Source of the DNA: Propionibacteriales bacterium
GTDB lineage: Bacteria; Actinomycetota; Actinomycetes; Propionibacteriales; Propionibacteriaceae
Direction of reading: 5' to 3'
Assembly: GCA_030453285.1 (NCBI GenBank)
Contig: JAKDKP010000224.1
Span: 1-5,181, forward strand
DNA length: 5,181 bases
The notes under the pieces were generated by a model. That model had not been told where the DNA came from, ran no database searches, and saw only the letters and a program-made list of their open reading frames with translations. Shown piece by piece: positions 1-5,181 of this stretch. How positions within the stretch are numbered: the first letter of the stretch is position 1; each line of letters starts with the position of its first letter. The translations under genes and the position numbers were made by a program.

Positions 1-282
1 AAGGACGATGAGTTCCTCCAGACCGGGCGTGGTGGTGAATCCGCCCAACTCCACGGCCTTGCGTGCCGGGCGTCCGGTGATCACCGCCACCTGACCCAGG
101 CACTGCCCGGCCCGGCCAAGGGCCCGAACCGCCGCCGGCAGGGCCACCGCCTGGGTGGGGTCGTCAACGATGGGCGACAACACACCATCGAAGTCGGTGG
201 CCAACAGGGTGCGTCCGGGCTCACGCATCACCGCGCGCATCGCCTCGATACCTGCGTCGGACAGTGAGCTCGTCATCACCAT
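1..282 (-). CDS. otsB: Trehalose-6-phosphate phosphatase, N-terminal part (cut at window edge)
   Basis: Reading the minus strand from 282 gives 94 open codons that run off the window. The product should be the HAD-superfamily enzyme that dephosphorylates trehalose-6-phosphate to trehalose in the cytoplasm, the second step of the OtsAB pathway. Seen directly: HAD motif I, DFDGVLSPIVDDP, at residues 30-42, with D30 as the expected nucleophile and D32 as acid/base. This is followed by a VAVITGRP stretch, typical of trehalose phosphatases. The usual DFDGT is DFDGV here. Start choice: ATG at 282 has AAGGGTGG (288-295) at good spacing. A second in-frame ATG at 276 is possible but sits further from that site. 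The remaining catalytic motifs lie outside the window. The gene is divergent from otsA with 133 bases between the starts. The neighbouring otsA supports the OtsB assignment over a generic HAD phosphatase. Confidence 0.9.
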   Translation of the reverse strand, partial: MVMTSSLSDAGIEAMRAVMREPGRTLLATDFDGVLSPIVDDPTQAVALPAAVRALGRAGQCLGQVAVITGRPARKAVELGGFTTTPGLEELIVL

Positions 283-377
283 GGACACCACCCTTGCACG
301 AACAGCGGGTGATGGTGCCCTCGGCACACCAGATGTGGACGCCTGAACCGGGCCGGCCGGGCCGTCCTCGCCGAGGT

Positions 378-388
378 CACCTAAGGTG
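378..388 (+). promoter_or_regulatory. Candidate otsA -10 element inside a short palindrome
   Basis: CACCTAAGGTG is a perfect palindrome of 5-bp arms around a central A. It contains TAAGGT (382-387), which fits the actinobacterial TANNNT -10 pattern. Transcription would start near 393-395, giving a leader of about 20 bases that still includes the Shine-Dalgarno of otsA. No convincing -35 hexamer lies 16-18 bases upstream. A further inverted pair, AGGTC (374-378) and GACCT (391-395), surrounds it with a slightly different centre. The palindrome could be an operator for the divergent otsB/otsA pair, but that is inference. Confidence 0.3.
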
Positions 389-398
389 GAGACCTGAC

Positions 399-406
399 GA
401 GGGGAG
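399..406 (+). promoter_or_regulatory. Shine-Dalgarno of otsA
   Basis: GAGGGGAG lies 9 bases before the ATG at 416 and is strongly complementary to the 16S rRNA 3' end. It fixes the otsA start and shows that otsA, unlike the next gene, is read from a leadered mRNA. Confidence 0.75.
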
Positions 407-415
407 ACCGACACG

Positions 416-1825
416 ATGGCACGGACCGCCAGGCCCAAGACCTCTTCGTTCGTCGTGGTGGCCAACCGGCTACCGGTTGATCGAGTGGATCTTCCCGAAG
501 GTGGCGTCGCGTGGCGCACCTCTCCCGGCGGTCTGGTCACTGCCCTCGAACCCGTGATGCGCAAGAACGAGGGCGCCTGGGTCGGGTGGCACGGCGCCCC
601 CGACGAGGAACTCGATCCCTTCGAGAACGATGGACTGGCCCTGGTGCCGGTGGCCCTGTCGACCGACGAGGTCAGTGACTACTACGAGGGATTCTCCAAC
701 GCAACGTTGTGGCCGCTGTACCACGACGTGGTCGCCACGCCCGAATATCACCGTGAGTGGTGGGACGCCTACGTCAAGGTGAACCGGCGCTTCGCCGATG
801 CCGCCGCGGAGGTCGCCGCCAAGGACGCGGTGGTGTGGGTGCAGGACTACCAACTCCAACTCGTGCCGCAGATGCTGCGCGAGCAGCGACCCGATCTGCT
901 GATCGGCTTCTTCCTGCACATCCCCTTTCCCCCGGTGGAACTGTTCCAGCAGCTGCCGTGGCGACGCCAGGTGCTCGAAGGTCTACTCGGCGCCGACCTC
1001 GTCGGCTTCCAGATGCCGGGCGCCTCCCAGAACTTCGCGCGCCTGATCCGCCAGCGAGTCGGCTACACGACCCAGCGTGATCGGATCACCAAGCCGGACG
1101 GCCGCGAAACCGTCGCCCGTTCGTACCCGATCTCGATCGACAGTCAGGGCTTCGCCGAACTCGCCAGCAATCCCCGTACGGTGTCGCGCGCCGAAGGCAT
1201 CCGTCACGACTTGGGCAACCCGACGAAGATTCTGCTCGGGGTGGATCGGCTCGATTACACCAAGGGCATCAAGCAACGAATCCGTGCCTACGGGGAGCTC
1301 GTACGGGACGGTCAGGTCGACCCCGACGATGTTGTCTTCGTCCAGGTCGCCACCCCCTCGCGGGAACGCGTCAATCAGTACCGGCTGCTGCGCGACGACA
1401 TCGACCGCCTGGTCGGTCGGATCAACGGGGAGTCCGGCCGGATCGGTCGGCCGCCGATCACCTACCTGCACCATTCGTACCCGCGCAGTGAGATGGCGGC
1501 GCTGTACCGTGCCGCCGACATCATGGTCGTCACGCCGCTGCGCGACGGGATGAATCTGGTCGCCAAGGAGTACGTGGCCTGCCGCGACGGCGACAACGGT
1601 GCCCTGGTCCTCAGCGAGTTCGCCGGCGCCGCCGCTCAGTTGAAGCAGGCGTTCCTGGTCAACCCGTACGACATCAATGGCATGAAGGACGCCTTGCTCG
1701 AGTCGCTGGCCGCCTCGCCGCGGGAACTCGGCCGGCGGATGAAGTCGATGCGCAAGCAGGTGTTCGACAACAACATCGATCGCTGGGCCGATGACTTCCT
1801 GACCGACCTGCGTGCCCTGGCCTGA
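416..1825 (+). CDS. otsA: Trehalose-6-phosphate synthase (alpha,alpha-trehalose-phosphate synthase, GT20)
   Basis: The complete 469-residue protein is of normal length for OtsA. It is a cytoplasmic retaining glycosyltransferase (family GT20) that joins NDP-glucose and glucose-6-phosphate into trehalose-6-phosphate. Residues known from the E. coli enzyme can be placed with conserved spacing: R18 in the N-terminal ANRLP, the PGGL loop at 37-40, W55, D144 in [11 protein letters not shown]168 in [10 protein letters not shown]278 and K283 in [11 protein letters not shown], and D377 and E385 in [12 protein letters not shown]. All are present, so the enzyme should be active. VQDYQ in place of the E. 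coli-type VHDYQ also occurs, as I recall, in mycobacterial OtsA. The start is set by the Shine-Dalgarno at 399-406. otsB is divergent upstream. The next gene begins 57 bases after the stop and may be partly co-transcribed, as no clear terminator separates them. Confidence 0.97.
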   Translation: MARTARPKTSSFVVVANRLPVDRVDLPEGGVAWRTSPGGLVTALEPVMRKNEGAWVGWHGAPDEELDPFENDGLALVPVALSTDEVSDYYEGFSNATLWPLYHDVVATPEYHREWWDAYVKVNRRFADAAAEVAAKDAVVWVQDYQLQLVPQMLREQRPDLLIGFFLHIPFPPVELFQQLPWRRQVLEGLLGADLVGFQMPGASQNFARLIRQRVGYTTQRDRITKPDGRETVARSYPISIDSQGFAELASNPRTVSRAEGIRHDLGNPTKILLGVDRLDYTKGIKQRIRAYGELVRDGQVDPDDVVFVQVATPSRERVNQYRLLRDDIDRLVGRINGESGRIGRPPITYLHHSYPRSEMAALYRAADIMVVTPLRDGMNLVAKEYVACRDGDNGALVLSEFAGAAAQLKQAFLVNPYDINGMKDALLESLAASPRELGRRMKSMRKQVFDNNIDRWADDFLTDLRALA

Positions 1826-1870
1826 CGGTCGATCCGGCCCTCGACGTCGGTGCACGGCGGCGCCAGCAGG

Positions 1871-1876
1871 CAGAAT
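1871..1876 (+). promoter_or_regulatory. Candidate -10 element for a leaderless transcript
   Basis: CAGAAT matches TATAAT at four of six positions. It ends six bases before the ATG at 1883, so a normal -10 to start-site distance places the first transcribed base at or within a base of the A of the start codon. No purine-rich Shine-Dalgarno at usable spacing is present. This pattern is common for leaderless genes in actinobacteria. The -35 region (around 1848-1853) is not recognisable, so the call rests on the -10 and its spacing. Confidence 0.4.
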
Positions 1877-1882
1877 GGGGGC

Positions 1883-2428
1883 ATGGTCATCCTCCCTCGC
1901 TCCCTGCGGCCCGGCACGTCCGCGCTCAGCCCGGTCGATCGGGAAGGGCTGAAGTCGGTCTGCCGGTCGGCGCGACTGATGAGCAAGGTGCTCGCGGCGG
2001 CACGGAGCGGCCCGGACATCGTCGTCGCGTTGCCGACGCACCTGGCGGTCGGTGCAGGCACCGAATGGGTGCTGACCGGTTGGGACCAGATCGAGAACGG
2101 CACCTGGAACGCCGACACCTCGACGATCTCCTTCCACTTGGCCGCCACCGAGGAGGGCGCCGGAGCCCGCCACCGCTACCCGATGCCCGAAGCGGGACGA
2201 TTCCCGGTGGTGTTCCGGGACCGGGTGAATTCGACCATCGTGTTCCAGCGGCACCTGCCAACTCCCGGCGGCCGATCCGGCCTGACGGTCAGCGCGCGAC
2301 GCGATCTGGCGACCGGCCAGTTGGACTGGCGGACCACCCTCGGCAAGGGGGTCCGCATGTCGGATCCGGGCGTCCGTGAACTCGCCGAGGCAGCCCTGAC
2401 CCGCTTCCGTGCCGAGTACGACATTTGA
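1883..2428 (+). CDS. Uncharacterised 181-residue actinobacterial protein
   Basis: I do not recognise this family by name. The 181-residue protein is soluble, with no signal peptide and no membrane segment. An N-terminal helical part (about 15-45, VDREGLKSVCRSARLMSKVL) precedes a strand-rich middle (about 52-95, with IVVALPTHLAVGAG, WVLTGWDQIENGTWN and STISFHLA). Next come a probable helix (about 113-124), two more strands (about 123-158) and a charged C-terminal helix ending in EYDI. The strand pattern with a conserved-looking GWDQIENGTW is reminiscent of bacterial PH-like domains, but that is inference from layout only. ATG at 1883 was chosen over the in-frame GTG at 1850 because the -10-like CAGAAT sits at leaderless distance and the sequence between looks non-conserved. 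It lies between otsA and tRNA-Asn, which does not predict a function. The reading frame is surely coding: it has typical high-GC third positions and is intact. Confidence 0.75.
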   Translation: MVILPRSLRPGTSALSPVDREGLKSVCRSARLMSKVLAAARSGPDIVVALPTHLAVGAGTEWVLTGWDQIENGTWNADTSTISFHLAATEEGAGARHRYPMPEAGRFPVVFRDRVNSTIVFQRHLPTPGGRSGLTVSARRDLATGQLDWRTTLGKGVRMSDPGVRELAEAALTRFRAEYDI

Positions 2429-2446
2429 GTCGGTGCCTGCTACCCT
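2418..2446 (+). promoter_or_regulatory. Candidate promoter of tRNA-Asn
   Basis: ACGACA (2418-2423, four of six to TTGACA) and TACCCT (2441-2446, TANNNT) are separated by exactly 17 bases. The start would be near 2453, leaving a leader of about 34 bases for RNase P to remove. The -35 overlaps the last codons of the upstream protein gene, so the tRNA could have its own promoter despite the 58-base gap. Read-through from upstream is an alternative. Confidence 0.4.
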
Positions 2447-2486
2447 TTGTAGCCGCACCGGGTCCGCACAGCCGCCAACCGGGCGA

Positions 2487-2559
2487 TCCCCTGTAGCTCA
2501 ATTGGCAGAGCATTCGACTGTTAATCGAAATGTTGCTGGTTCGAGTCCAGCCGGGGGAG
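2487..2559 (+). tRNA. tRNA-Asn (anticodon GTT)
   Basis: The sequence folds into a full cloverleaf of 73 bases including the discriminator G. The acceptor stem is TCCCCTG with CGGGGGA (one T-G wobble), and the D stem is GCTC/GAGC with loop AATTGGCA. The anticodon stem is TTCGA/TCGAA with loop CTGTTAA, so the anticodon is GTT at 2520-2522. The variable loop is ATGTT and the T arm is GCTGG/CCAGC with loop TTCGAGT. The 3' CCA is not encoded (CAA follows the discriminator), so it must be added by the CCA-adding enzyme. The anticodon reads both asparagine codons AAC and AAU. Confidence 0.97.
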
Positions 2560-2575
2560 CAAACGAACCAGATCC

Positions 2576-2604
2576 GCCCCTCCGCTCCCGAGCGGAGGGG
2601 CTTT
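2576..2604 (+). terminator. Rho-independent terminator after tRNA-Asn
   Basis: A perfect 11-bp GC-rich stem, GCCCCTCCGCT (2576-2586) with AGCGGAGGGGC (2591-2601), closes on the four-base loop CCCG and is followed by TTTCTGCTT. It begins 17 bases after the tRNA and should end its precursor. The symmetric stem could also act on minus-strand transcripts from the convergent sigma gene, but no T-rich tract follows on that side. Confidence 0.88.
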
Positions 2605-2694
2605 CTGCTTCTCCGGCACGACACCCGCATTCTCCTGCCCGACACGAACACCCTGAACAGTGGCGACCGCACGATCCGGGCCGCGGAGGCCGCA

Positions 2695-3540
2695 TCACGC
2701 CGCTTGGGGGCGCATGTCGGTGGTGACCAGACCCCGCAGATTGTCCAGCGCTCGAGCCTCGAGCCTTCGTACGGTGGAAGGGCTGGTGTCCAGACTTGCG
2801 GCAATGGCCCCGTACGTGGCGCACGGTCGCCCGAAGCCGTACCGGGCCTCGATCACGATGCGCTCGCGGGGCCGCAACCTCGCCAGGACGGCCCGGAGAG
2901 CCTCGCAGCACAGCCCTACCTCGAACGTGGACGCACTGCCGACATCGGGCACGTCGTACCAGTCGAGCCCATCCAACGATTGTGGCGGCGAGAGGTGGGA
3001 CAGCTCGTCCAGCAGGGTCAGATCACCGTCGCCGAACGCCTCCCGCAGCTCGGGCCTGGTCGGTGTTCGCCCCAGACGCAGAGTCAGCTCGTTCTCGATG
3101 AACCGAAGCCGACGCAACTGGGCCGCGCGGGTGGCGGGTATCTGCAGACGGCCTCCGCTGGTCGCCGCCAGCAGGGCAACCCGGGCGCGGATCCAACTGA
3201 TCGCGTACGTGGCGAATCGCACACCGCGGCAATGATCGAACCGTTCAACCGCCTCGGCCAACCCGATCACTCCCTCCTGGAACAGATCGTCCTCGGGCAA
3301 CGGCGACCGGGCGGCGTATCGCCGAACGATCATCCCGACCAGACCAAGATTGGCCTCGACGAAGCGTTGTCTGGCCAGGTGTCCGGCCTCGGCCAGCAAT
3401 TCCAACTCGACCTCGGTCGCGCCGCCGGGACGACGCCCGGTGGCCCTCGCCTCTGCGGCCAGCAGGCCGACCTCGATGTCCCTCGCCAGGGACTGCTCCT
3501 CCTCGGCGGTGAGGAGAGCGGTGCGTTGCAGTTCGTTCAT
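2695..3540 (-). CDS. Alternative sigma factor, sigma-70 family (group 2-like, divergent)
   Basis: This 281-residue protein should direct RNA polymerase to a subset of promoters. Seen: a region 1.2-like LLTAEEEQSLARDIEVG (9-25); region 2 with FVEANLGLVGMIVRRY (60-75), core-binding DDLFQEGVIGLAEAVERFD (84-102) and RFATYAISWIR (108-118); region 3 (about 123-180); a linker (about 181-212); and region 4 (about 213-270), whose HTH ends SPSTVRRLEARALDNLR. Against E. coli RpoD, W433 is S115, Q437 is A119, T440 is A122, H455 is T137, E458 is A140, R584 is P254, E585 is S255 and Q589 is R259, so promoter choice is probably altered. Region 1.1 is absent. The acidic region 3.2 finger (DSELGDFIED type) is not preserved. 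ATG at 3540 is the only good start. It has no clear Shine-Dalgarno. The gene lies 140 bases downstream of dnaG on the same strand and converges with tRNA-Asn. Nothing in the sequence shows an anti-sigma partner. Confidence 0.9.
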   Translation of the reverse strand: MNELQRTALLTAEEEQSLARDIEVGLLAAEARATGRRPGGATEVELELLAEAGHLARQRFVEANLGLVGMIVRRYAARSPLPEDDLFQEGVIGLAEAVERFDHCRGVRFATYAISWIRARVALLAATSGGRLQIPATRAAQLRRLRFIENELTLRLGRTPTRPELREAFGDGDLTLLDELSHLSPPQSLDGLDWYDVPDVGSASTFEVGLCCEALRAVLARLRPRERIVIEARYGFGRPCATYGAIAASLDTSPSTVRRLEARALDNLRGLVTTDMRPQAA

Positions 3541-3587
3541 GCAGACACTGTGGTGCCGATCACCCCGGATCCACCGCCCAGTTCAGA

Positions 3588-3620
3588 ATCTGTGGATGGC
3601 GACGTCTCTCATCCACAGAT
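3588..3620. repeat. Perfect 11-bp inverted repeat, DnaA-box-like, upstream of the sigma gene
   Basis: ATCTGTGGATG (3588-3598) and CATCCACAGAT (3610-3620) are exact reverse complements separated by 11 bases, so the arms are 22 bp apart centre to centre, about two helical turns. Each arm holds CATCCACA. Read as a 9-mer, the right arm is TCATCCACA (eight of nine to TTATCCACA) and the left arm on the minus strand is CCATCCACA (seven of nine). It could be a DnaA or other dimer operator for the sigma gene, or a hairpin after dnaG. A T-tract is lacking on the minus strand, so a standard intrinsic terminator is unlikely. The rest of the gap 3541-3680 shows no gene. Confidence 0.75.
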
Positions 3621-3680
3621 CGCTCCGACCTCGGGCGACCCCGACTCCCCTGCCGCCAAGGGCCGTGGGCTCAGATCACC

Positions 3681-5181
3681 TCACCCCGCCGGCCCCAGAC
3701 CCAACTGGGTCAGCTCGGCCCGGCGAGATTCCAGTCCCAACAGTTGGGAGAACATCTGGTTGTACCGCGTGGCCTCGTCCACCGGGTTGGTGCGCTGCAG
3801 CCGCGACTTGAGATCGGTGATCTCACGCATCACCCGGATCAGTCGCAGCTTGGCGCTGTGCGCCAACACGTAGTGGCGATCCACCTCCTGGCGCGTGGTC
3901 AGCGGCTCGACACCCAGCGACGTCAGCAGCGAGGCGATTTCCGGCTGATCGACGCGATCCCGCACAGCCGTGGCCCAGTCCAGGTGATCGTCGCGAGCTT
4001 CGGTGGCGAGCAGGACCGACTCGAAGACTGCTCGGTAGGCCGGATGGCTGAAATCCTCGGCCGTGAGGTGGTCGTAGCCGCTCTCGAAGAGGCTGGGGGC
4101 CTGGATCAGCAGCTTCGCGACCTCGCGCTCCACGTACAGGGAACGATCAAGCCGGTCCGGGAGCGGGATGACTGCCGACCCGTCGACCGGTGCCACCTCC
4201 TCCGCCTCGTCGCGGGACGGGGCGGTCTCACGTTCGGGCTTGCGACTGGAGCGAGACGCGGCGCGCATCACCTCGTGGCGTACCTCCTCGGTGTCCATGC
4301 CGAGCAGGCCGGCCAGGTCACGCGCGTACCCCAGAACCATCGACTGATCGCGGACCGAGGCAACCAGCGGCGCAGCCGCCCGCAACGCGCTCACCCGTCC
4401 GTCTGCCCGATCAAGATCGAACTCGGCAATCACATTGCCCATCACGAAGCGGTACAGCGGCACCCGCCGGGCGACCAATTCCCGGACCCGGGCATCGCCG
4501 TGCTGCAGACGAAGATCGCACGGGTCGAGGCCGGTCGGCTCGACCGCGACGTAGGTCTGGGAGGTGAAGTTCTGGTCGCCGCCGAACACCTTCATCGCCG
4601 CCGCCTGGCCGGCCGCGTCCCCGTCGAAGGTGAAGATCACCTCACCGTGGAAAGCGTCATGATCACCCATCAGCCGCCGCAGCAGCTTGGCGTGATCGTC
4701 GCCGAACGCGGTGCCACACGAGGCGACGGCGGTGTCCACCCCGGCCAGGTGGCAGGCCATCACGTCTGTGTAGCCCTCAACGATCACCGCCTGGGACTTC
4801 TTGCCGATCTGCGTACGGGCAAGATCAAGTCCGTACAGCACCTGGGACTTCTTGTAGAGCGGGGTTTCGGGGGTGTTGATGTACTTCGCCGGGATCCGGT
4901 CCTCGTCGAAGATGCGGCGTGCGCCGAAGCCGACCACCGACTTGCCCGAGTCGCGGATCGGCCACAACAGCCGGCCACGGAAGAAGTCGTAGCCCTGCTC
5001 GCGGATCAGTCCACCCTTGACCAGCTCCTCGTGGCGGAAACCCTTGGCCTTGAGATGGTTGGCCAGGTCTCGGCCACCACGGGGGGCGTACCCGACACCG
5101 AAAGTCTCGGCAGCGTCCCGGTCGAATCCCCGCTGGTCGAGGAACTGCCGCGCGGTCAGGGCGTCGGGCGAGGTGAGCTGC
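3681..5181 (-). CDS. dnaG: DNA primase, lacking N-terminus (cut at window edge)
   Basis: The minus-strand frame is open from the window edge (first full codon 5180-5178) to TGA at 3681, giving 499 residues. DnaG makes the RNA primers for DNA replication and works with the DnaB helicase. Seen, in window numbering: the end of the catalytic-core N-terminal part (FFRGRLLWPIRD, about 63-76), KYINTPETPLYKK (about 99-111), and the TOPRIM domain with E135 in VIVEGYTDV and D186/D188 in FTFDGDAAG, the expected metal-binding acids. A charged linker (about 299-322) is followed by the C-terminal helicase-binding region (about 345-499). The first 120 or so residues, with the CHC2 zinc finger, lie outside the window. 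No start codon is visible here; the codon at 4967 is an internal leucine TTG. The gene is followed on the same strand by the sigma factor gene after a 140-base gap. Confidence 0.97.
   Translation of the reverse strand, partial: QLTSPDALTARQFLDQRGFDRDAAETFGVGYAPRGGRDLANHLKAKGFRHEELVKGGLIREQGYDFFRGRLLWPIRDSGKSVVGFGARRIFDEDRIPAKYINTPETPLYKKSQVLYGLDLARTQIGKKSQAVIVEGYTDVMACHLAGVDTAVASCGTAFGDDHAKLLRRLMGDHDAFHGEVIFTFDGDAAGQAAAMKVFGGDQNFTSQTYVAVEPTGLDPCDLRLQHGDARVRELVARRVPLYRFVMGNVIAEFDLDRADGRVSALRAAAPLVASVRDQSMVLGYARDLAGLLGMDTEEVRHEVMRAASRSSRKPERETAPSRDEAEEVAPVDGSAVIPLPDRLDRSLYVEREVAKLLIQAPSLFESGYDHLTAEDFSHPAYRAVFESVLLATEARDDHLDWATAVRDRVDQPEIASLLTSLGVEPLTTRQEVDRHYVLAHSAKLRLIRVMREITDLKSRLQRTNPVDEATRYNQMFSQLLGLESRRAELTQLGLGPAG

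Noticed and set aside
470..919. A minus-strand open frame within otsA
   Set aside because: It lies fully antisense to conserved OtsA catalytic regions and has no ribosome site or domain. It is a composition artefact.
1828..1845. GTCGA/TCGAC pair after the otsA stop as a possible terminator
   Set aside because: The stem is only 5 bp with an 8-base loop and no T-tract, too weak to call a terminator.
983..2458. A 491-codon open frame on the minus strand across otsA and the next gene
   Set aside because: It is antisense to two well-supported genes. Its product is rich in R, G, P, D and H with no domain, as expected for a shadow frame in high-GC DNA.
2487..2559. tRNA-Asn as an attachment site for an integrated element
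   Set aside because: No repeat of the tRNA 3' end, integrase gene or change in composition follows. The downstream region is a terminator and a core-like sigma gene.
2530..3873. A 447-codon open frame on the plus strand across the sigma gene and the end of dnaG
   Set aside because: It begins inside the tRNA, runs through the terminator, and is antisense to sigma and dnaG. The product has low-complexity Q/P/G/R composition and no family features.
4965..4967. An apparent dnaG start near 4967
   Set aside because: The codon is TTG inside the conserved RLLWPIRD segment, and the frame continues upstream with good primase sequence to the window edge.

Overview
The window is a high-GC chromosomal segment from an actinobacterium. 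The codon use, the style of OtsA, DnaG and the sigma factor, and a tRNA-Asn gene without an encoded CCA end all fit the Actinomycetota. The order Propionibacteriales is my best guess, from overall protein flavour only. Everything looks like stable core chromosome. I see no insertion sequence, phage gene, CRISPR array or integration scar.

Layout: (1) 1-282, minus strand: the N-terminal part of a trehalose-6-phosphate phosphatase (otsB), cut by the window edge. (2) 283-415: a divergent intergenic region with a candidate -10 element inside a small palindrome and a strong Shine-Dalgarno for otsA. (3) 416-1825, plus: complete trehalose-6-phosphate synthase (otsA). (4) 1883-2428, plus: an uncharacterised 181-residue protein that appears to be read from a leaderless transcript. 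(5) 2487-2559, plus: tRNA-Asn(GTT), followed by a strong intrinsic terminator. (6) 2695-3540, minus: a sigma-70 family factor whose promoter-reading residues differ from those of housekeeping sigma factors. (7) 3541-3680: a 140-base gap with a perfect 11-bp inverted repeat that resembles two DnaA boxes. (8) 3681-5181, minus: DNA primase (dnaG), lacking its N-terminus at the window edge.

OtsA makes trehalose-6-phosphate from UDP-glucose (or another NDP-glucose) and glucose-6-phosphate. OtsB removes the phosphate to give trehalose, a stress protectant and storage sugar. The two genes are divergent here, not in one operon, so their shared upstream region could coordinate them. On the other strand, dnaG is followed in the same direction by a sigma factor gene. 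This recalls the dnaG-rpoD part of the classical macromolecular-synthesis operon, but this sigma factor is clearly not the primary one. tRNA-Asn and the sigma gene converge on a terminator-containing gap.

The points most worth a second look are the divergent sigma factor, the inverted repeat upstream of it, and the unknown protein after otsA. No wholly new multi-gene system is evident.
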